DNA from: an uncultured Acidimicrobiales bacterium
GTDB taxonomy: Bacteria; Actinomycetota; Acidimicrobiia; Acidimicrobiales; SZUA-35
Reading direction: 5' to 3'
NCBI GenBank assembly: GCA_938021675.1
Contig: CALIFY010000001.1
Span: 120,115-184,114, forward strand
DNA length: 64,000 nucleotides
In this document: piece by piece, positions 55,645-64,000 of the stretch
Layout: each line of letters opens with the position of its first letter
Numbering within the stretch: the first letter of the stretch is position 1
Translations under genes and position numbers: made by a program
Notes under the pieces: model-generated
Seen by the model: only the letters and a program-made list of their open reading frames with translations
Told to the model about the DNA's origin: nothing
Database searches by the model: none

Positions 55645-57069
55645 GTGCGCTACCTGATCCGTCCTCAGTCGATCGAGAAGTCGAGTCGACGGCGTCGCCT
55701 TACGGCCTCGATTCTTGCTATGGCCGCCGTGGTTGGGCTGGCCCAGCCGGCCTCGGCTGAGGTTGTGTCCGATCGGTCCGATGAGGATCGGATCGAGTAC
55801 GTGGTCGACGAGACCACGCTGCCGTTTGACCCGGTGCCGGGGTTCGAGAACTCGAACCGGTTGTGGGGAGTCCATCTCGGCGCTGGATGGCGGATCGAGG
55901 TTCCGGAAGATTGGAACGGCGATTTGGTCATGTGGGCCCACGGGTTCCGTGGCACCGACACCCGTCTCTTTTTTGAAGCTGAGGAGGTGCCGTTTCGAGC
56001 GTGGTTGTTAGAGAACGGGTATGCGTGGGCGGCGTCCACCTACTCAAGAAACGACTACAACGTCGGTACGGCGACCGTCGATACTCGACGTCTCGTCCGT
56101 CACTTTCGGCACCAGACAGACCTTCGTCCGAATCGAACCTATATTTCGGGAGCCTCCATGGGAGGCCATGTGACTGCGGCATCGATCGAGCGGTACCCGT
56201 CGCTCTACGACGGGGCGATGCCGGTCTGTGGGGTGCTCGGCGACTTTGAGCTGTTCGACTTCTTTCTCGACTTCAACTTGGCCGGTCAACAATTGGCGCT
56301 GGGTGAGTCGACGTTCCCGGTAGCGCCCGACTATCCCGTCACGACGGCCCCGGCAATCAAGGCGGCCCTGGAGCAGGCTCCGGGAACGTGGCCAGTCGGA
56401 CTTAACGATCGTGGCCAGGCGTTCAAACAATTGGTGGAGTTGCGATCCGGTGGGGATCGGCCGAACTTCGACGAAGCCTGGGTGTTCTGGAATTCATTCC
56501 CCGACTTCGGATCCGGCATCCCAGGCAATTTCCTTTTCGACCTTGGCCTCGGTGACGGCTCGATCGGCCCCGATGACAAAGTTGCGGTGGACAACCGAAA
56601 GGTTTTCTATGAAACAGACCTCGTCGCCGGCCCGAGCAACGAGACCGAGGTTGAGCTGAACGAAGACATCGCTCGGATCCAGCCTGATAGACGGGCCCGG
56701 CGCAACACCCGGCGGGCACCATCACCGGAATTGACGGGACGGATCCGGGTACCGGTGCTGACGATGCACAACCTTGGCGATCTGTTCGTACCGTTTCATA
56801 TGGAAACCGAATACGAATCGCGTGTCGCGAAACGAGGCCGAAGCGATCTGCTCGTCCAGCGAGCCATTCGAGGATCGGCCCACTGCGGATTCAGTACCGC
56901 TGAGTATGAGCAGGCCTTTGCCGATCTGGTGGCTTGGGTGGAAGACGGCACCCGACCGGAAGGAGATGCCGTCGCCGACCCCTCAGCAGTAGCGTCCGCC
57001 GACTTCGGATGTCAATTTACCGACCCGGACCCGGCCGCCCATGTCTTCGCCGCCCCCTGTCCTTCCTGA
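55645..57069 (+). CDS. secreted alpha/beta-hydrolase
   Basis: 474 residues. Sec signal peptide: basic KSSRRRRLTAS, hydrophobic ILAMAAVVGLA, cleavage after ASA at about 38. Catalytic fold: VMWAHGFRG (oxyanion region), nucleophile S171 in ISGASMGGHVTAAS, VLTMHNLGDLFVPFHMET (acid region) and GSAHCGFS (His). It resembles esterase/peptidase-type extracellular hydrolases. Substrate unknown. The start is GTG 55645. It ends 10 bp before the convergent TetR gene. Confidence 0.85.
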   Translation: MRYLIRPQSIEKSSRRRRLTASILAMAAVVGLAQPASAEVVSDRSDEDRIEYVVDETTLPFDPVPGFENSNRLWGVHLGAGWRIEVPEDWNGDLVMWAHGFRGTDTRLFFEAEEVPFRAWLLENGYAWAASTYSRNDYNVGTATVDTRRLVRHFRHQTDLRPNRTYISGASMGGHVTAASIERYPSLYDGAMPVCGVLGDFELFDFFLDFNLAGQQLALGESTFPVAPDYPVTTAPAIKAALEQAPGTWPVGLNDRGQAFKQLVELRSGGDRPNFDEAWVFWNSFPDFGSGIPGNFLFDLGLGDGSIGPDDKVAVDNRKVFYETDLVAGPSNETEVELNEDIARIQPDRRARRNTRRAPSPELTGRIRVPVLTMHNLGDLFVPFHMETEYESRVAKRGRSDLLVQRAIRGSAHCGFSTAEYEQAFADLVAWVEDGTRPEGDAVADPSAVASADFGCQFTDPDPAAHVFAAPCPS

Positions 57070-57078
57070 GCCTGGCGC

Positions 57079-57759
57079 CTATCGCGGTCGGATCCCGTCG
57101 AGGAGCAGGTCGACGAGCCCGTCGAGCAGCTGGGTGAGTTCGAGGGTTCGCACGTCGCGCCGTTCGTCGAGGGGCCCAAAGTCGGAATGGAGGGTGACGA
57201 TGCCCTGGGCAGTCGACCACACCAGCTTGCACACTAGTTCGACGTCAAGATCCGGATTGTAGGTATCGCGTATGGCTTCGATCGTTTGTTGTAGCTGACC
57301 GTAGGAGTCGAGGCCGCAGGCGGCGAAGAACTCGTCGTCATGATCGACGATGTCGGAGCGGAACATCACCGCCGCATGGCCGGCATTTCCGAGGCTGACC
57401 GACACGTACGCCCGGCCGACCGCCCGGAGCTGATCCGCCGGGTCTTCTACACCATGGCGAGCCTGGCGCATCGCCGCGGTGAGTAGCTCGAATCCCTCGC
57501 TTGCCACCGCGGTAAGTAAGCCCTTTGTCGATCCGAAGTGGTGAGCTGGAGCCGCATGGGACACTCCGGCCCGACGAGCCACCTCCCGTAGTGAGAATCC
57601 GGCCGGGCCGCTCTCCTCAACGAGTCCAGCGGCCGCTTCTATGAGGGCGCGGCGGAGATCACCATGGTGATAGCTCGACCGGTCGGTCGCGTTTTCGTCC
57701 CCCTCGGCTGGTGCCGTGTTTTTGGTGGTTTGGTTTGAAGCGATGTACCAGCGTGTCAT
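57079..57759 (-). CDS. TetR-family transcriptional regulator
   Basis: 226 residues from ATG 57759. The N-terminal HTH is typical (YHHGDLRRALIEAAAGLVEE, GFSLREVARRAGVSHAAPAHHFGSTKGLLTAVA), followed by the TetR_C_33-like ligand domain. Upstream starts to 57846 would place an operator-like repeat array inside the coding sequence and are less likely. Divergent from the MMPL transporter gene, which it probably represses. Confidence 0.9.
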   Translation of the reverse strand: MTRWYIASNQTTKNTAPAEGDENATDRSSYHHGDLRRALIEAAAGLVEESGPAGFSLREVARRAGVSHAAPAHHFGSTKGLLTAVASEGFELLTAAMRQARHGVEDPADQLRAVGRAYVSVSLGNAGHAAVMFRSDIVDHDDEFFAACGLDSYGQLQQTIEAIRDTYNPDLDVELVCKLVWSTAQGIVTLHSDFGPLDERRDVRTLELTQLLDGLVDLLLDGIRPR

Positions 57760-57793
57760 CGGCTGCAGCGAGAAACAAACATTGTCATCTTTC

Positions 57794-57886
57794 TTGACAG
57801 TGCCCAGATGCACACCTGACACCAACCAGATGGATCTTGACATCATCTAGATAATCTTTACACTGCCATGAGAGTATATCTTGACA
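57794..57886. promoter_or_regulatory. array of TTGACA-like direct repeats in TetR-MMPL intergenic region
   Basis: TTGACA at 57794, CTGACA at 57816, TTGACA at 57837, TTTACA at 57857 and TTGACA at 57881, spaced 22, 21, 20 and 24 bp, about two helical turns. An extra TGTCA at 57783 forms an inverted pair with the first copy. The array fills the gap between the divergent genes and is a candidate operator set for the TetR regulator. Confidence 0.5.
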
Positions 57887-57932
57887 CTGACAACCAGCAG
57901 CCCGGGCTGCTCGCTGGGGACGGAGGGGTCCG

Positions 57933-60707
57933 ATGACCGAACGAACGACAAGAATCTTTCAGGCGCTGTACGACCGCAGCGGGAGCGTTGTGGCCGCCGT
58001 TGTCGCCGTTTCCGCCCTGCTGGTTATTCCACTGGTGGCGATGGCACCGACCGAATCGGCATCGACCGAGCCGACCGGCCCGGTGTTCACCGCCCGTAAC
58101 CGAATCGACGAAACGTTCGTCTCCTCGGTACATCCCACCTTCTTCCTCATCGAAGATGATGGTGGTGGTGGCGATCTCCTCCGCGCCGAACCTCTTCGTC
58201 GACTGGCCGCCACCTCCGAGGCGCTCCGGAACGATCCGACGATCGGGCCGAACCTGTTTAGCTACTTCGACGTCGAAACGGAACGTGACGTCACGGGCAT
58301 GTTGACCATCGCCGACATCGTCGACGCTGAGCTTGGCGGCGGGCTCGACACCGCAACCGATGACGACGTCAAGCGGGTCGGCGGAGCCATAATTGAACGT
58401 CTTGGCGAAGACTCCCAAGCGCTCGGACTCTCAGCCCAAAGCACCATCGATGCCGATGGCCGGTGGGTCGTACCGGCGGTGTCGGCAGTCGTGTTGAGCG
58501 ACAACGAGATCTTGGGGTTCGGCAACACGTCGGTCAACCTGGGCGGCTCAACCGACGTCGAGGAATACGACCGCTCCGTTCAAGACGTCCTACGTGACGT
58601 CGACGGTCTCTCGGTCTTCGGTATCGCCATCGATGTTAACCTGACCTCTCAGGAGCAAGGGGCTGTCGCTGGACCGTTCATCGGGTTGACCGTGCTCGCC
58701 GTCCTGCTGATCGTGGGCCTCACGTTTCGTAGCTATTGGGTTCTGGTCACGGTCGCCTCATCGCTACTCCTCCTGATCGTGTGGCTCAAAGGCATCACCA
58801 ACCTCATCGGGCTTGAAAACGATCTCGTACTCTCGTTGATTGTTCCGATCGCCATGATTTCGTTCGGCGTCGACTTCGCCTTCCACGCCATCGGCCGATA
58901 CCGGGAGGAACGGGCCGAAGGCCGAGGCGCCGAGCGGGCATTCGTCGTCGGGCTCGGTTCGGTGTCCACCGCGCTGATTCTCGCTCTCACGTCCGACACC
59001 GTCGCCTTCCTCTCGAACGTCAGTGCCGGTATCGAATCGATCGTCCAGTTCGGTCTCGGGGCCGGGATCGCCCTCGCTGCCGCCTATCTGCTTCTGGGTA
59101 TTGTGAGTCCTCTGGTTGTGGCCCGGGTCGAGGCCGAGGTCCCAACGCCGACACCCGGTCTGCGATCGACGGTGTTGCGGGCAGCGGCCGCCGTCGGCGC
59201 TTCGGCGCTCACCATGGCGTCGGTGCTTTTGCTGGTGTTCATCGCCCCCGCCGCCGGGGCGGCGCTCGGTGCCGTGACGATTGCCGTCATCTTGGTACTT
59301 CCCGTCGTCGTACGGCGGCGGGCATCCACTGACCTAGCGGCATCCGCCGGACGGTCGGTTCCGGCATCGACCGGTCACCTCTCCGTCGTGATCGGTCGAG
59401 TCGTCGGAGGGTTGGCCGCCCGACCTCTCCTGGTTCTCCCGGCGGCGGCGGTGATCACGGCGGTTGCCGCCTCGTTCGCGGTGCGGGTACCGGCCGCCTT
59501 CGACGTCGAGGACTTCTTCTCCCAGGACACCGACTTCGTGCAGGGTCTCGACCTCGTCGACCAGCACATCGGCGACCGTGGCGGCGAGCCGGCCATGCTC
59601 TACGTCGAGGGAGACCTCACCGACCCCGACCAACTTGGACTGCTCCGCAACCGGATCGAAGAGCTTCGGGCTCTCGATACCCGACTGCTCGGCCGGGACG
59701 GGGACGGCGTGCGGGTGGATGGAGGCGTGTTTCACGTCTTCGATGCCGTCTGGGAGTCGCCGACGGCACTCGCCGCCATCGGTGGAACCGCAGGCGTCGA
59801 GCTCACCGACGACGACGGCGACGGGATCCCCGACACGTCGGAGCAGGTCGTGGCCGTCATCGAAACCGCGGCCGCTATCGGCGTGCCGTTCGACGAGAAC
59901 CGTTTGTCGCTCACCCCCGACGACGTGTCGACGTCGGTCGTTCTGGCCGATGACGGACCATCGGCCACCGTCTTCGAGGTCGCCGTGCCGAACAGCCGCT
60001 CTCAGGATGCGGTGACGGCGGCCGGCGACCTGCTCAATCCGGTGGCCGAGTCGATCAGCGAGGATCTCGGGGGCTCGTTCGTGCAGGTCACGGGCAGTCC
60101 GTTCGTTCGTGAGCAGTCTCTCGAAGCCACGAACCGGGCCCTTCTCGTTTCCCTTCCGATCGCCCTGACGTTGTGCTTTGCCGTCTCGACGATCTTCCTC
60201 CGGTCCCTTCGCTACGGCGTGGCGTCGATCGTTCCGATCATCATGGTTGTCGCCTGGTTGTACGGGTTCATGGAACTCGCCGGATATGCCATCAACATTG
60301 TGACCGCCACCATCGCCGCGGTATCGATCGGTATCGGCATCGACTTCGCCCTCCACTACATCGCCCGCTACCGGGAGGAGCTGGATCGTCACGGCAACCG
60401 AGGTGACGCCGTCCGTATCGCAAGCGAAGGGACGGGCACTGCGTTGGTCGCCTCAGCGTTCAGTTCGGCGGTCGGGTTCGGCATCATGGCGTTGGCCCCG
60501 ATGCCGTTGTTCGCAGCCTACGGTCTCCTGACGGCGCTGATGATCATCATGGCCCTGGCCGCAACCCTGGTGGTGCTCCCGGCCTTGCTGACGGTCATCA
60601 CATCCGATCGGATTCCCGACGAGCTCGACGTTGGCCCCGCCCCGGGCGCCGGTGTTACCGACCCGGGCGTCGGTGTAACCCAACCGGAACCGGCCGGTCT
60701 GTCGTGA
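57933..60707 (+). CDS. RND/MMPL-superfamily transporter
   Basis: 924 residues with two repeats, each an N-terminal helix, a large external loop and a five-helix bundle. Membrane segments include GLTVLAVLLIVGLTF and LALTLCFAVSTIFL. The conserved transport motifs read MISFGVDFAFHAIGRYREER and IGIGIDFALHYIARYREEL, the MMPL proton-relay Asp positions. AFSSAVGFGIMALAPMPLFAAYG matches the helix-11 motif. Shine-Dalgarno GGAGGGG precedes ATG 57933. It exports lipid-like or toxic compounds, regulated by the divergent TetR. Confidence 0.92.
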   Translation: MTERTTRIFQALYDRSGSVVAAVVAVSALLVIPLVAMAPTESASTEPTGPVFTARNRIDETFVSSVHPTFFLIEDDGGGGDLLRAEPLRRLAATSEALRNDPTIGPNLFSYFDVETERDVTGMLTIADIVDAELGGGLDTATDDDVKRVGGAIIERLGEDSQALGLSAQSTIDADGRWVVPAVSAVVLSDNEILGFGNTSVNLGGSTDVEEYDRSVQDVLRDVDGLSVFGIAIDVNLTSQEQGAVAGPFIGLTVLAVLLIVGLTFRSYWVLVTVASSLLLLIVWLKGITNLIGLENDLVLSLIVPIAMISFGVDFAFHAIGRYREERAEGRGAERAFVVGLGSVSTALILALTSDTVAFLSNVSAGIESIVQFGLGAGIALAAAYLLLGIVSPLVVARVEAEVPTPTPGLRSTVLRAAAAVGASALTMASVLLLVFIAPAAGAALGAVTIAVILVLPVVVRRRASTDLAASAGRSVPASTGHLSVVIGRVVGGLAARPLLVLPAAAVITAVAASFAVRVPAAFDVEDFFSQDTDFVQGLDLVDQHIGDRGGEPAMLYVEGDLTDPDQLGLLRNRIEELRALDTRLLGRDGDGVRVDGGVFHVFDAVWESPTALAAIGGTAGVELTDDDGDGIPDTSEQVVAVIETAAAIGVPFDENRLSLTPDDVSTSVVLADDGPSATVFEVAVPNSRSQDAVTAAGDLLNPVAESISEDLGGSFVQVTGSPFVREQSLEATNRALLVSLPIALTLCFAVSTIFLRSLRYGVASIVPIIMVVAWLYGFMELAGYAINIVTATIAAVSIGIGIDFALHYIARYREELDRHGNRGDAVRIASEGTGTALVASAFSSAVGFGIMALAPMPLFAAYGLLTALMIIMALAATLVVLPALLTVITSDRIPDELDVGPAPGAGVTDPGVGVTQPEPAGLS

Positions 60708-60737
60708 CCGAGGTCGGCCGTGGTGGCCGGTGTCGGC

Positions 60738-62360
60738 TCAACCGTTTAGCGGAGCCACCTGACCGAAGACGGGAAACGATACCAGAGGGTCTCGTTCGAC
60801 TTGATCGACGAGCCCGACCTCCCAGGCCAGGTAGTTTTTCATGTGCTCGGTCGCTTGCCCGTCGTCGTGGTCATATGGCTTGTACCACACATCATCGGGG
60901 TCGGTCGTCGCCCGGTCGAAGCCTTTGGTCATGTCGTGGCCGGTGTGACGCCACGCCTTGTTTCCCCCGGCCAAGGCCATCACCTCGGCGTCGGGCCATA
61001 ACGCCGACGCGTCGTTGACGGCCAGCTTGGCCAGTCGGCCGTCCGTCGAGGTCAGGACCAGGACCTCGGCGGCTCCGATGGTCGCTCGGGCCTGTTCGAG
61101 CCTGCTTCGTATCCCCCACCACGCCCCCGGGATGTGGCCTTTGGTCCGAAACTTGTAGCTCGTCCCGATGTCGAGCACGGCGAGCCCCTTCTCCCCCAGC
61201 CGACGGGCCAGTTCTGCAATCTTCATCGACGGCACCGGGTCGACGGCCACCCGTTTCGATTTGCCTCGAATTAACTCCTGGTCGGCATCGGCGGCCTCTA
61301 CGCCTCCGGCCAGGACGACGGTGTTGCTCAGTCCCAGACGGCGGAGCCACGCCGCGGTCATCGTGGCTCGCACACCATCGTCGTCGATGAGCACGATTCG
61401 GGCGTTTCTGGTTGCCACATACTCATCGGTTGCCTGCACCAACTGACCGCCGGGCGCGTTTCTACTCGCGGGCACATGCCCGGCCTCGAACTCCTGGGGG
61501 GTGCGCACGTCGAGCAGGTAGGTCGTACGGTCGGTCTCGTCCATCCACGCCGCCACCGTTGTCGAATCGACCTCGGCCACCCCGTAGGTCCGGCCAACCG
61601 TAGCCACCGATGCCTTCGCCCACCGGCGGGCCGCGGCGGTCGGGGGCCGAACGACGTCCTCGCGACCGTGATCGAGATCCAGTCCGGCCAGCGCCCACCC
61701 CATCGTTCCGTTCTCAAGTGCCACCACTCGATTCGGCACTCCGGCGTCTCGCAACGACTGGGCGCCGATGATGCTTCGGGTACGGCCGGCACAGTTTACG
61801 ACGATGAGTGTTTCGGGGTCGGGGGCGGCATCGGCGATCCGATGAACCAGTTCACCCCCCGGGCAGTTGAGCGCGCCGGGGATGTTCATCCGCCGGAACT
61901 CCTTGGCCGGTCTGGCGTCCAACATCACCGGTGCGGTCTCGTCGTTGATCAGCGCCGCCAGTTCTTTGGCCGAGATGCACGGTGTCCGGTACTGGTGCTC
62001 CACGTACTCACCGAATGCCTTGGAGACCACATGCACACCGGCGTAGAGCTCGCCGCCCGATTCGGCCCATCCGGCGGCGCCACCGTCGAGCACCGACTGG
62101 TCGGTCCATCCAAGCTGTTCGGCTCGGGCCTTCGCCCGCCGGGCAAGCTCGGACCCTTCGCCGCCGTCGCACCACACCAGCGGCGTGGAGGGTCGAGGTA
62201 CGAGCGCGGGCAGCCGCAACTCGAGCGACGACAGCGGCACGTTCGTTGCATGAAAGAGATGGCCTTTCGAGAACGTTCCCTCTTCTCGGGCGTCAAGCAC
62301 CGCCATCTCTCGCCCAGCAGCCAGTCTTCGCCGAAGGGTGGCGACATCGATGGCGGTCAC
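60738..62360 (-). CDS. four-domain rhodanese-like protein
   Basis: 540 residues from GTG 62360. Four tandem rhodanese domains: domain 1 with Cys64 in LVWCDGGEGSE, domain 2 with Cys190 in VVNCAGRTRS, domain 3 with VLIDDDGVRA (Cys position Asp) and domain 4 with VLTSTDGRLA (Cys position Thr/Ser). Two active and two degenerate sites suggest sulfane-sulfur transfer within one chain. The GTG overlaps the stop of the upstream dioxygenase gene as GTGA, so the two act together, probably in oxidising a thiol such as cysteine or mercaptopropionate. Confidence 0.88.
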   Translation of the reverse strand: MTAIDVATLRRRLAAGREMAVLDAREEGTFSKGHLFHATNVPLSSLELRLPALVPRPSTPLVWCDGGEGSELARRAKARAEQLGWTDQSVLDGGAAGWAESGGELYAGVHVVSKAFGEYVEHQYRTPCISAKELAALINDETAPVMLDARPAKEFRRMNIPGALNCPGGELVHRIADAAPDPETLIVVNCAGRTRSIIGAQSLRDAGVPNRVVALENGTMGWALAGLDLDHGREDVVRPPTAAARRWAKASVATVGRTYGVAEVDSTTVAAWMDETDRTTYLLDVRTPQEFEAGHVPASRNAPGGQLVQATDEYVATRNARIVLIDDDGVRATMTAAWLRRLGLSNTVVLAGGVEAADADQELIRGKSKRVAVDPVPSMKIAELARRLGEKGLAVLDIGTSYKFRTKGHIPGAWWGIRSRLEQARATIGAAEVLVLTSTDGRLAKLAVNDASALWPDAEVMALAGGNKAWRHTGHDMTKGFDRATTDPDDVWYKPYDHDDGQATEHMKNYLAWEVGLVDQVERDPLVSFPVFGQVAPLNG

Positions 62361-62980
62361 CGGACGTCCACGATGTCGCCGACGGTGCCGAACGGCTTCC
62401 ACCGACGTTCTCGTTCGTTGAAGTACCGGCGAGAATCGAGTCGTTCGAGCGCCAGTCCGTAGCAGTGGAAATTGAGTGCCGGTTCGTCGATGTGGATCGA
62501 ATGGAGGTCGTCTCCCAGCATGGCCACACCGGTTCCGGACTCGACCAGGTAGTGGCCGACCTCTTCCACATCACTGCCGGACTCGTCGTTGAGCCGACGG
62601 TAGAACCGATTCAGTTCCGAGCCGACGAATCCGACGATCACGGCCCAGGTTCCATGATTATGGACAGGTGCGCTGACAAGGCCTGCGCTCGATTGGGCGT
62701 AGAGCGCGAACCGGTCATCGGCGTCCTGGGCCAGTAGGTACAGCCGACTGTTCGACCGCTCCTCGGGCCCCGGTGGCGGGTAGGCGTCGGGCGGGAACAG
62801 ACGCCGGTTGGCGGTCAAAGCCAGCAAACGCTCCCGGATGGCAGCGACGCCGGCGCGTGTGACGCCCTGTTCGGCCTCGATCTTTCGGATGTCGGCCATG
62901 GCCGCCGCAACTGCTGCTGCTCGGGCCGCATCGGTTTCGGTTTCAGCTTCGGGCCGGGCGTTGAGCTGCCAGATTTCCAT
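62357..62980 (-). CDS. cysteine/3-mercaptopropionate dioxygenase-like cupin
   Basis: 207 residues. The cupin Fe site is [16 protein letters not shown] (the two His of HxH plus following Glu). The third ligand is in [17 protein letters not shown]. The overall layout resembles the type I cysteine dioxygenase family, including the FPPDAY-like N-terminal region. No Cys-Tyr cross-link Cys at the usual position, which favours a 3-mercaptopropionate-type or divergent enzyme. Translationally coupled to the rhodanese downstream. Confidence 0.82.
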   Translation of the reverse strand: MEIWQLNARPEAETETDAARAAAVAAAMADIRKIEAEQGVTRAGVAAIRERLLALTANRRLFPPDAYPPPGPEERSNSRLYLLAQDADDRFALYAQSSAGLVSAPVHNHGTWAVIVGFVGSELNRFYRRLNDESGSDVEEVGHYLVESGTGVAMLGDDLHSIHIDEPALNFHCYGLALERLDSRRYFNERERRWKPFGTVGDIVDVR

Positions 62981-63055
62981 CCATCCCTTTCACTGCTCAT
63001 GTTCAGCAATCGTTCTCATCGTAGACGCCGTCGAGTGGACCGATACGATCCGGAT

Positions 63056-63520
63056 ATGACCGACGCCCACGCCCGTCCGTTCCGAATTCTCGGGGTTCAA
63101 CAGATCGCAATCGGTGGTCCGGACCTCGGGGCCCTGAGACATTTTTGGATCGATCTCCTAGGCCTCACCAAGGTCGGAGAATCCACCAGCGAATCCGAAA
63201 ACGTGGTTGAGGACATCCTTCGGCTCGGCTCTGACACGAAGGCCGTAGAACTCGACTTGATGCAGCCCCTCGACCCCGACCGGCGGCCAAGGGTCGATTC
63301 GCCGCCGTTGAACCACATCGGACTCTGGGTCGACGACCTCCCCGCGGCGGTGACCTGGTTGGGCCAACAGGGTGTCCGCTTCACCCCGGGCGGGATCCGC
63401 CAGGGTGCTTCGGGCCACGACATCTGTTTCATCCATCCGAAGGGGTCCGACGAGGCGCCTGTCGGTGGCCAGGGAGTGCTCATCGAGTTGGTACAGGCCC
63501 CTCCTGAGCGGTCGGCTTGA
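63056..63520 (+). CDS. glyoxalase/VOC-superfamily protein
   Basis: 154 residues from ATG 63056 ([20 protein letters not shown]). Two beta-alpha-beta3 repeats of the vicinal-oxygen-chelate fold: [19 protein letters not shown] and [19 protein letters not shown], with metal ligands in the HIG, ELD and VLIELV strands. The VFT-like segment [26 protein letters not shown] resembles methylmalonyl-CoA epimerase-type VOC proteins, but that is not certain. Divergent from the thiol dioxygenase gene. Confidence 0.85.
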   Translation: MTDAHARPFRILGVQQIAIGGPDLGALRHFWIDLLGLTKVGESTSESENVVEDILRLGSDTKAVELDLMQPLDPDRRPRVDSPPLNHIGLWVDDLPAAVTWLGQQGVRFTPGGIRQGASGHDICFIHPKGSDEAPVGGQGVLIELVQAPPERSA

Positions 63521-63576
63521 CGGACGGTCTCGCAAGCGGTCGGGATTGCCGCCGCCGATGAACCGTCGGCCGTAAC

Positions 63577-63999
63577 TCAGCACCGCATCGATCGCTCATC
63601 CATTCGCCTAAATGAGGTGTCGGCGATCTGTCCGAGAGCAGCCAGCCGCCGCCGTTCCCGAACCCGGATCGCCCCGGTGCTTCGACCGACGACGAGTCGG
63701 GCCGACGCAGCCGGCAGCGGAATCCAAACGGTATCGAGCTCCAACCCGAGGCTGTCGACGTCGACGGCCGGGGTGCCCGATACGAACGAGGTGAGCCAGA
63801 GATGATTCGGCCGCGCGCCCCATGAGGCCAGAACACCCCCGGATTCGGTGATCACGCAGGCCCAAGACAATCTGACGGCTCGGCAGGCGTGATCACAAAG
63901 CGCGGCGGCCAACTCGTTTCGGGTCTCGGCTCCGAGCACGATGGCCGCCACCTCCAACGCTTCGAGCTGGGGGTCGTGAGCCGAACCGTCAAGTTTGCG
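63577..63999 (-). CDS. GAF-like domain protein, 5' partial at right edge
   Basis: The frame remains open to the last base (140 residues visible). Visible motif: AEALEVAAIVLGAETRNELAA-like helix, ACVITESGGVLASWG, VWIPLPAASARLVVGR, then RVRERRRLAALGQIADTSFRRM, which matches the C-terminal strand and helix of GAF sensory domains. The start and any effector domain lie beyond the window. Signal unknown. Confidence 0.5.
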   Translation of the reverse strand, partial: RKLDGSAHDPQLEALEVAAIVLGAETRNELAAALCDHACRAVRLSWACVITESGGVLASWGARPNHLWLTSFVSGTPAVDVDSLGLELDTVWIPLPAASARLVVGRSTGAIRVRERRRLAALGQIADTSFRRMDERSMRC

Positions 64000-64000
64000 G

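Overview
The window is GC-rich, gene-dense and typical of a high-GC actinobacterium. Several features point to Acidimicrobiia-type or related aquatic or soil actinobacteria. These are a mycothiol-type thiol toolkit (an Rv2466c-like oxidoreductase, a DinB/mycothiol-dependent isomerase-like protein and a mycoredoxin-like protein), SNF2 helicase, monomeric NADP isocitrate dehydrogenase, HTH-fused citrate synthase, an MMPL/RND exporter with TetR, and many acyl-CoA enzymes. The exact lineage is inferred. I see no rRNA, tRNA, insertion sequence, prophage or CRISPR array.

Layout: 1-4 kb holds an AAA/STAND-like regulator whose frame is still open at the left edge, and a DsbA/FrnE-type protein. 4-12.5 kb is a minus-strand stretch: a flippase-like membrane protein, a small helical protein, a sigma factor with an overlapping single-pass membrane partner, and an SNF2 helicase with an overlapping small basic protein. 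12.8-22.5 kb holds a kinase-fold protein that lacks its catalytic residues, two SDRs, aquaporin Z, a hydroxypyruvate isomerase-like protein, DNA polymerase X/PHP, a nitroreductase-SRPBCC fusion and a degenerate GGDEF protein. 22.6-34 kb holds flotillin/NfeD, then acyl-CoA and redox genes (nitroreductase, crotonase, two acyl-CoA synthetases, CDF transporter, disulfide reductase-like flavoprotein, Crp/Fnr regulator). 33.7-46.3 kb holds alanine racemase, class III aminotransferase, isocitrate dehydrogenase, a small thiol-redox group, acyl-CoA dehydrogenase, FKBP, two citrate-synthase-family genes around a P-loop kinase, and a glycosyltransferase. 46.6-64 kb holds a molybdopterin oxidoreductase, a methyltransferase remnant fused into the start of an MFS gene, PrsW protease, a lactate-dehydrogenase-type flavoprotein, thrS, a secreted hydrolase, a TetR-MMPL divergent pair, a thiol dioxygenase plus four-domain rhodanese operon, a VOC protein and a GAF-like gene running off the right edge.

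The strongest novelty is at 38974-39423 (minus). It is a membrane-anchored mycoredoxin/glutaredoxin-like gene in which an in-frame TGA stands exactly where the first catalytic cysteine of the CxxC motif should be (Arg-Pro-Gly-TGA-Ile-His-Cys). The frame continues with the conserved Thr-Val-Pro loop. About 30 nt after the TGA lies a hairpin with a GGUC apical loop, matching the expected spacing and loop of a bacterial SECIS. I read it as a selenoprotein that an ordinary gene caller would split into two fragments.

A recurring theme is thiol and sulfur chemistry: Rv2466c-like protein, mycothiol-dependent isomerase family, Sec-mycoredoxin, two rhodanese loci, thiol dioxygenase and disulfide-reductase flavoprotein. 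A second theme is carbon flow through acyl-CoA and the TCA entry reactions.
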